NCBI RefSeq assembly: GCF_947378715.1
Contig: NZ_CANCLE010000134.1
Span: forward strand, 1 to 11,353
DNA length: 11,353 bases
Direction: 5' to 3'
Origin: Phenylobacterium aquaticum
GTDB taxonomy: Bacteria > Pseudomonadota > Alphaproteobacteria > Caulobacterales > Caulobacteraceae
Every line of letters begins with the position of its first letter. The stretch's first letter is position 1. Below the pieces are notes generated by a model. The model searched no databases and was not told the origin of the DNA. It saw only the letters and a list, made by a program, of their open reading frames with translations. Position numbers and translations under genes: made by a program. Below, piece by piece: positions 7,378 to 11,353 of this stretch.

Positions 7378-9612
7378 CTATTGGCGGGCCATCTCCGCCT
7401 CGCCGACTGCGTCGGCGTCCAGCGCCTGGTCCTCGTCCATGGTCACGACCACGGTCTTCAGGGCGCCGGTGAAGCTGAACGGCGCGGCATAGTCGGCGAC
7501 CGGGCTGCCCCGGTCGCGGCCGATGTCCAGGCCCGACCAGGAGACGAAGGTCGCGAAGCCCAGATAGGTGTGAACCTGGCCGGCCGGCTGGCCATCCACC
7601 GTCAGGGTGAAGGTCCGCCCATCGCCCTGGCGCACGCCGACGCCGAGCCGGTGACGCCCCGGTGGGATCGGCGCTTCCGACCTCACCGTCGCCTTGGCCC
7701 CGCCGACATTGATCGTGTGGTGCAGATGGCCGCCCGCCAGATAGAGGCTGTAGCCACAGGTGGCGTCGCCATGGGCGATCAGCACCCCCTCGGCGCCGTC
7801 GGGCGGGATCAGGGCGTCGGCCTCGATGCGGTAGGAACGGCTCCTCACATCGGGCGCCATGTCGGTGGGCAGGTGGCCCATGCCCCTATGGAAGACGAAG
7901 CGCTTGCGCGGCCCGTGATAGCGGATGGCGTTCTCGGCGAAGCGCGGTCCGAAGCGGTCGTCCAGCGGCAGCACCTTGCAGCGCTCGGCCTCGGCCCACC
8001 ACAGGTCGATCAGGGCCTGGAGCCGCGCCGGCTCGGCCTGGGCCAGGTCCTCCGTCTCCGAGAAGTCGGCGTCCAGGTGGTAGAGCTCCCACGGGTCGTT
8101 GTCGAAAGGCGTGCCCGGCGGGTGGAAGGCGACGGCTTTCCAGCCGTCCTTCCACAGGCCCCGATGGCCGAACATCTCGAAATACTGGGCGCGATCGCGC
8201 GCCGGGGCGGCGGGGTTCTTCAGGGAGGCGGCGAAGCTCACCCCCTCCATCGGCATCTGCGGCACGCCCCAGACCGAGGCCGGCGGCGCCAGGCCCAGCA
8301 GGTCGAGCACCGTGGGGGCGAAGTCGCTGGCGTGGGCGAACTGATGGCGCAGCTCGCCCTGGGCCGGCAGGCCGTTCTTCCAGGAAATCACCAGCGGGTC
8401 GCGGATGCCGCCGCCGTGGGTGTTCTGCTTGTAGCGGCGCAGCGGGGTGTTGGAGGCCATGGCCCAGCCGTGCGGGAAGTTGGAATGGGTGTCGGGCCCG
8501 CCGATGTCGTCGATCCGCGCCAGCTTCTCGGCCATGGGCTCGGCCTTCATGTTGTAGGGGCCCATGGCGTTGACCATGCCCAGCGGTCCGCCCTCCTGGC
8601 TGGCGCCATTGTCGGACAGAACCAGGATCAGGGTGTCGTCCTTGATCCCCGCCTGCTCCAGGAACCCGACCAACCGGGCCAGATGCTGGTCGGCATGGTC
8701 GAGCATGCCGGCGAAGGCGCTCTGCAGACGGGTGAACACCCGGCGCTCGTCCGCGGAATGGGCGTCCCAGCCCTTCACCCCGTCATTGCGGGCCGGCATG
8801 CGGGTGTCGGCGGGCGTGATCCCCATCGCCTTCTGGCGAGCGAGGCGCTGTTCGCGCTCGACGTCCCAGCCATGCTCGAACACGGGGTCATAGCTGCGGA
8901 TGATCTCCTGCGGCGCCTGGTGCGGGGCGTGGCAGGCGCCGAAGGCCAGCCAGAGCAGCCAGGGGGTCTCCGGCGCGTCGGCGGTGTGGTCGGCGATATA
9001 GCGGATCGACTGGTCGACCAGGTCGGCGGTCAGGTGATAGCCGGCCTCATAACCCCCGTCCGGCGGATCGATCGGGGTGTTGTCGCGCACCAGCTCCGGC
9101 GCGTACTGGTCGGTCTCGGCGTCCATGAAGCCGTAGAACCGGTCGAAGCCGCGCCCCAGGGGCCAGCCGTCGAAGGGCCCGGTCGGGCCGGTCTCGGTGA
9201 GCGGCGTCGCATGCCACTTGCCGACCATGTAGCTGCGATAGCCGTGGGGTTTCAGCATCTCGGGCAGCGTGCCCGCCTCGCGGGCGATCTTGCCGCGATA
9301 GCCCGGATAGCCGCTATCGAAATTGGCCAGGCAGCCCATGCCCACCGAGTGGTGGTTGCGTCCGGTCAGCAGCGCCGCTCGGGTGGTCGAGCACATGGCC
9401 GTGGTGTGGAAGCCGGTATAGCGCAGGCCCTCGGCCGCCAGGGCGTCGATGGTCGGGGTGCGGATGGGCGAGCCGTAGCAGCCGAAGTCCGAGAACCCGA
9501 CATCGTCGAACAGCACCACCAGGATGTTGGGCGCGCCCTTGGGCGGCTTGGGCGGGGCCGGCCAATGGGGCGTGGAGTCCGCCAGGGTGCGGCCGATCTT
9601 GGCTTGCGTCAT
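7378..9612 (-). CDS. Arylsulfatase (type I, formylglycine sulfatase family), large form
   Basis: Hydrolyses sulfate esters using a formylglycine made from an active-site Cys. The 744-residue product has no signal peptide (start MTQAKIGRTLADSTPHWPAP), so it should be cytoplasmic. Seen: metal-binding FDD (Asp36/Asp37), signature MCSTTRAALLTGRNHH with Cys74 and Arg78, GKWH (131-134), His228 in ACHAPH, LSDNGA (Asp334/Asn335) and THGGGIRDP near 398-406. A C-terminal beta-rich region (about 590-735; RIEADALIPPDGAEGVLIAHG, then DGRTFTLTVDGQPAG) is typical of the long bacterial arylsulfatases. The third signature position is Thr instead of the usual Pro or Ala. No formylglycine-generating enzyme or AtsB-type maturase gene is in the window. 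The substrate cannot be told. GGAGG seven bases before the ATG fixes the start. It lies 79 bases after the S9 peptidase gene on the same strand. Confidence 0.93.
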   Translation of the reverse strand: MTQAKIGRTLADSTPHWPAPPKPPKGAPNILVVLFDDVGFSDFGCYGSPIRTPTIDALAAEGLRYTGFHTTAMCSTTRAALLTGRNHHSVGMGCLANFDSGYPGYRGKIAREAGTLPEMLKPHGYRSYMVGKWHATPLTETGPTGPFDGWPLGRGFDRFYGFMDAETDQYAPELVRDNTPIDPPDGGYEAGYHLTADLVDQSIRYIADHTADAPETPWLLWLAFGACHAPHQAPQEIIRSYDPVFEHGWDVEREQRLARQKAMGITPADTRMPARNDGVKGWDAHSADERRVFTRLQSAFAGMLDHADQHLARLVGFLEQAGIKDDTLILVLSDNGASQEGGPLGMVNAMGPYNMKAEPMAEKLARIDDIGGPDTHSNFPHGWAMASNTPLRRYKQNTHGGGIRDPLVISWKNGLPAQGELRHQFAHASDFAPTVLDLLGLAPPASVWGVPQMPMEGVSFAASLKNPAAPARDRAQYFEMFGHRGLWKDGWKAVAFHPPGTPFDNDPWELYHLDADFSETEDLAQAEPARLQALIDLWWAEAERCKVLPLDDRFGPRFAENAIRYHGPRKRFVFHRGMGHLPTDMAPDVRSRSYRIEADALIPPDGAEGVLIAHGDATCGYSLYLAGGHLHHTINVGGAKATVRSEAPIPPGRHRLGVGVRQGDGRTFTLTVDGQPAGQVHTYLGFATFVSWSGLDIGRDRGSPVADYAAPFSFTGALKTVVVTMDEDQALDADAVGEAEMARQ

Positions 9613-9619
9613 CTCGCAT

Positions 9620-9624
9620 CCTCC
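9620..9624 (-). promoter_or_regulatory. Shine-Dalgarno sequence of the sulfatase gene
   Basis: GGAGG on the minus strand, seven bases before the ATG at 9612. It is the strongest ribosome binding site in the window and settles the start. An ATG directly after GGAGG is in another frame and too close to be used. Confidence 0.7.
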
Positions 9625-9638
9625 CGGCCCGCTCAGGC

Positions 9639-9663
9639 CTTATATTGGCACGTTTACTGTCAT
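9639..9663 (-). promoter_or_regulatory. AT-rich promoter or operator candidate upstream of the sulfatase
   Basis: In an otherwise GC-rich gap the minus strand carries ATGACA (9663-9658) and TATAAG (9644-9639), only 13 bases apart, which is short for a normal promoter. The plus strand reads TGGCA, seven bases, TGTCA (9646-9662), an imperfect dyad (four of five bases per arm). The composition suggests a control site, but neither the promoter nor the operator reading is secure. Confidence 0.3.
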
Positions 9664-9691
9664 GATCCGGCGCGGACAAGCGGCCCGGCGC

Positions 9692-11353
9692 CTAGTTGGG
9701 GGGATTGTTCTTCTCAAGGAACGCGACCAGCGAGGTCAGCATCTGCTGGCGGGTTTCGCCGCGGGAGAGCCAATGGTCCTCGCCGGCCAGGGTGATCATC
9801 TGGACGTCCTTGCCGGCGGCGCGCAGGGCCCGCTCCATCGCCAGGCTCTGGGCCAGGGGCACGACCGTGTCGTCCTTGCCGTGGATCAGCAGGATCGGGA
9901 TCCGGACCTGGTCGGCGTGAGCGGCCGGGGAAATGTCCTTGAGCACCGGATCCTTGCTGTCCTCGGCGCCCATGAAGCGGGTCCAGTAGCGGGTGGCCTC
10001 CAGGCGCCCGGAGCCCTTCAGGGTCGCCAACATGGCCGGCAGGTCGGCGGGGCCGGACACCGACACCGCGCAACGATAGACCTTGGGATCAAGGACCGCG
10101 CCAGCCAGGGCCGCATATCCCCCATAGCTGGCGCCAGCGATGCAGACCCTGGCCGGGTCTATGGTCCCCTCGGCGGCGAGGAACCGAACCCCATCGGACA
10201 GGTCGCTCTGCATCTTGCGGCCCCACTGGCCGTAGCCGGCTTCCATGAACGGTCGCCCGAAGCCGGCCGAGCCCCGGAAGTTCACGCGCAGCACGGCATA
10301 TCCCCGCGACGCCAGGGCCTGGGACCACCAGTCGAACCCGGGGTCGTCCCGAACCGCCGGTCCGCCATGCGGCAGGACGACCAGGGGAAGTTTTCGGTCC
10401 GGCCGGCCATTGGGCAGGGTGAGATAGCCGGTGATCTCAAGCCCATCGGCGGCCTTGTACCGGATCGGGCGGACCGGCGAGACGTCCTGGGGCTTGAGAT
10501 CATCATAGAGGAAGCCGATCGAATCCGCCCGGCCGGTCTTCAGGTCCACCAGGGCGTAGCTGGGGCCGTCATCAGGCGGATCGACCCGCACCACGATCCG
10601 GCTGCGGTCGGCCGACCAACTGACCAACTGCACGCGAGAGCCCTTGTAGGCGCGTCGGATCTTGCGCCATGCCTCGGCGTCGGCCGGCGCCAGGAGGGTG
10701 TAGACATCCTCGTCTCCCACCAGGTCCGCAAATCCGAGCAGCACCCCGCCGCCCGCCGCCTGGATCAATGATCCGGTCAGGTCCTGGCGCAGCGGCTCGC
10801 CCATCGTCGGGTTCGACGCCGACACCTCATGCAGGACGAGGGCGTCCTTCACCCGTTCGGAGATCAGGAACGAGTCCGGCGTCCGGCCCAGGCCCTGGAG
10901 GTTGGGATGATCCAACGGGGCGGTCCGGGTCATCAGGGGGCCCCAACCGCCGCTGGCCAGCCGATTTCGCAGGGTCCAGGCGCCCGTCTCCTGATTATAT
11001 TCCGCCTCGGCCAGGGGCTCGCCATCGCCGCCGACCACCCAGTCCTTCGTGTACTTGAACCCGGTGCGGTAGATCTTCGAGGATCCGCTCTTGAGGTCGA
11101 GCTGGAACAGCGAATCGACGCCCTTGTTGTCGACGAAACTGACGCCTTCGACGATGACCACCGTCTTGCCCTTGATCTCCCGGACCATGGGCGTGCCGAT
11201 GATGATGTTCAGGCTCTCATCGGCGCCCCGCATCAGCGGCCGGACCTTGCCCTGGGCGAGGTCGTAGTCCAGCAACTGGGCGTACTCGCCGCGCGGCGCC
11301 TCCACGCCGGAGATGTAGGCGGTGGTCGAGGTGGTGATCAGCAAGTGATCCGG
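9692..11353 (-). CDS. S9-family serine peptidase (prolyl oligopeptidase/acylaminoacyl peptidase type), N-terminus outside window
   Basis: Alpha/beta-hydrolase peptidase that cleaves short peptides. The frame is open to the right edge; 553 residues are visible and the missing N-terminus should hold the rest of the beta-propeller and possibly a signal peptide. The propeller part runs from the edge to about 10480 (repeats such as DYDLAQGKVRPL and YALVDLKTGRADS). The hydrolase part begins near KAADGLEITGYLTLP. Oxyanion-region HGGP and the strand-loop VLRVNFRGSAGFG are followed by the nucleophile in GASYGGYAALAG (Ser codon 10127-10129). The charge-relay Asp is the second Asp of HGKDDTVVP (codon 9869-9871) and the His is in GEDHWLS (codon 9773-9775). 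The triad is therefore complete and the enzyme is probably active. The sulfatase gene follows 79 bases downstream on the same strand; a shared message is possible but that gap has promoter-like features. Confidence 0.93.
   Translation of the reverse strand, partial: PDHLLITTSTTAYISGVEAPRGEYAQLLDYDLAQGKVRPLMRGADESLNIIIGTPMVREIKGKTVVIVEGVSFVDNKGVDSLFQLDLKSGSSKIYRTGFKYTKDWVVGGDGEPLAEAEYNQETGAWTLRNRLASGGWGPLMTRTAPLDHPNLQGLGRTPDSFLISERVKDALVLHEVSASNPTMGEPLRQDLTGSLIQAAGGGVLLGFADLVGDEDVYTLLAPADAEAWRKIRRAYKGSRVQLVSWSADRSRIVVRVDPPDDGPSYALVDLKTGRADSIGFLYDDLKPQDVSPVRPIRYKAADGLEITGYLTLPNGRPDRKLPLVVLPHGGPAVRDDPGFDWWSQALASRGYAVLRVNFRGSAGFGRPFMEAGYGQWGRKMQSDLSDGVRFLAAEGTIDPARVCIAGASYGGYAALAGAVLDPKVYRCAVSVSGPADLPAMLATLKGSGRLEATRYWTRFMGAEDSKDPVLKDISPAAHADQVRIPILLIHGKDDTVVPLAQSLAMERALRAAGKDVQMITLAGEDHWLSRGETRQQMLTSLVAFLEKNNPPN

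Noticed and set aside
7381..9795. Very long open frame on the plus strand opposite the sulfatase gene (about 800 codons).
   Set aside because: It is antisense to a gene with complete sulfatase motifs. The GC-rich third positions suppress stop codons on the opposite strand, and the translation is low-complexity (A, G, R, V, Q, H rich) with no domain.
9524..10771. 415-codon plus-strand frame opposite the S9 peptidase and the gap.
   Set aside because: Antisense shadow of a peptidase with a complete catalytic triad; no recognisable domain and biased composition.

Overview
The window is an ordinary-looking stretch of a GC-rich alphaproteobacterial chromosome. The most likely source is the Caulobacterales (Caulobacter or Phenylobacterium type). 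This is inferred from strong GC bias at third codon positions, a PAS-HWE histidine kinase (a mainly alphaproteobacterial class) paired with a single-domain receiver, sparse GANTC sites of the CcrM type, and an S9 peptidase and arylsulfatase of the kind common in that order. There are nine genes, of which the first and last run off the window. No RNA gene, insertion sequence, phage gene, CRISPR array or origin was seen. No gap exceeds about 155 bases.

Left arm, plus strand (1-1511): the end of a zinc-uptake regulator gene (zur), then the ribosome-rescue hydrolase gene arfB 21 bases later, then a small lipoprotein gene with its own apparent promoter. A 153-base gap holding two hairpins separates this arm from the convergent clpB.

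Centre, minus strand (1665-6371): reading leftward, a four-helix membrane protein, then a two-gene operon of a soluble PAS-HWE histidine kinase and a receiver-only response regulator (their ends overlap by 4 bases), then clpB, the disaggregase. The gap upstream of the kinase gene is rich in GANTC sites. The gap upstream of clpB carries a perfect 7-6-7 inverted repeat in a promoter-like setting.

Right arm (6459-11353): an AraC-type regulator is divergent from the membrane protein gene, and the region between them holds repeated GAAGCT half-sites. The regulator converges, with only 7 bases between stop codons, on a large cytoplasmic-type arylsulfatase. The sulfatase has an unusual CSTTR active-site signature. 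It lies 79 bases downstream of the C-terminal part of an S9-family serine peptidase that enters from the right edge.

Most of the genes look like independent housekeeping or accessory functions rather than one pathway. I do not see convincing evidence of a new multi-gene system. The points worth a second look are regulatory (GANTC cluster, inverted repeats at clpB and at the membrane protein gene, intergenic hairpins), together with the sulfatase signature and the receiver-motif variant.
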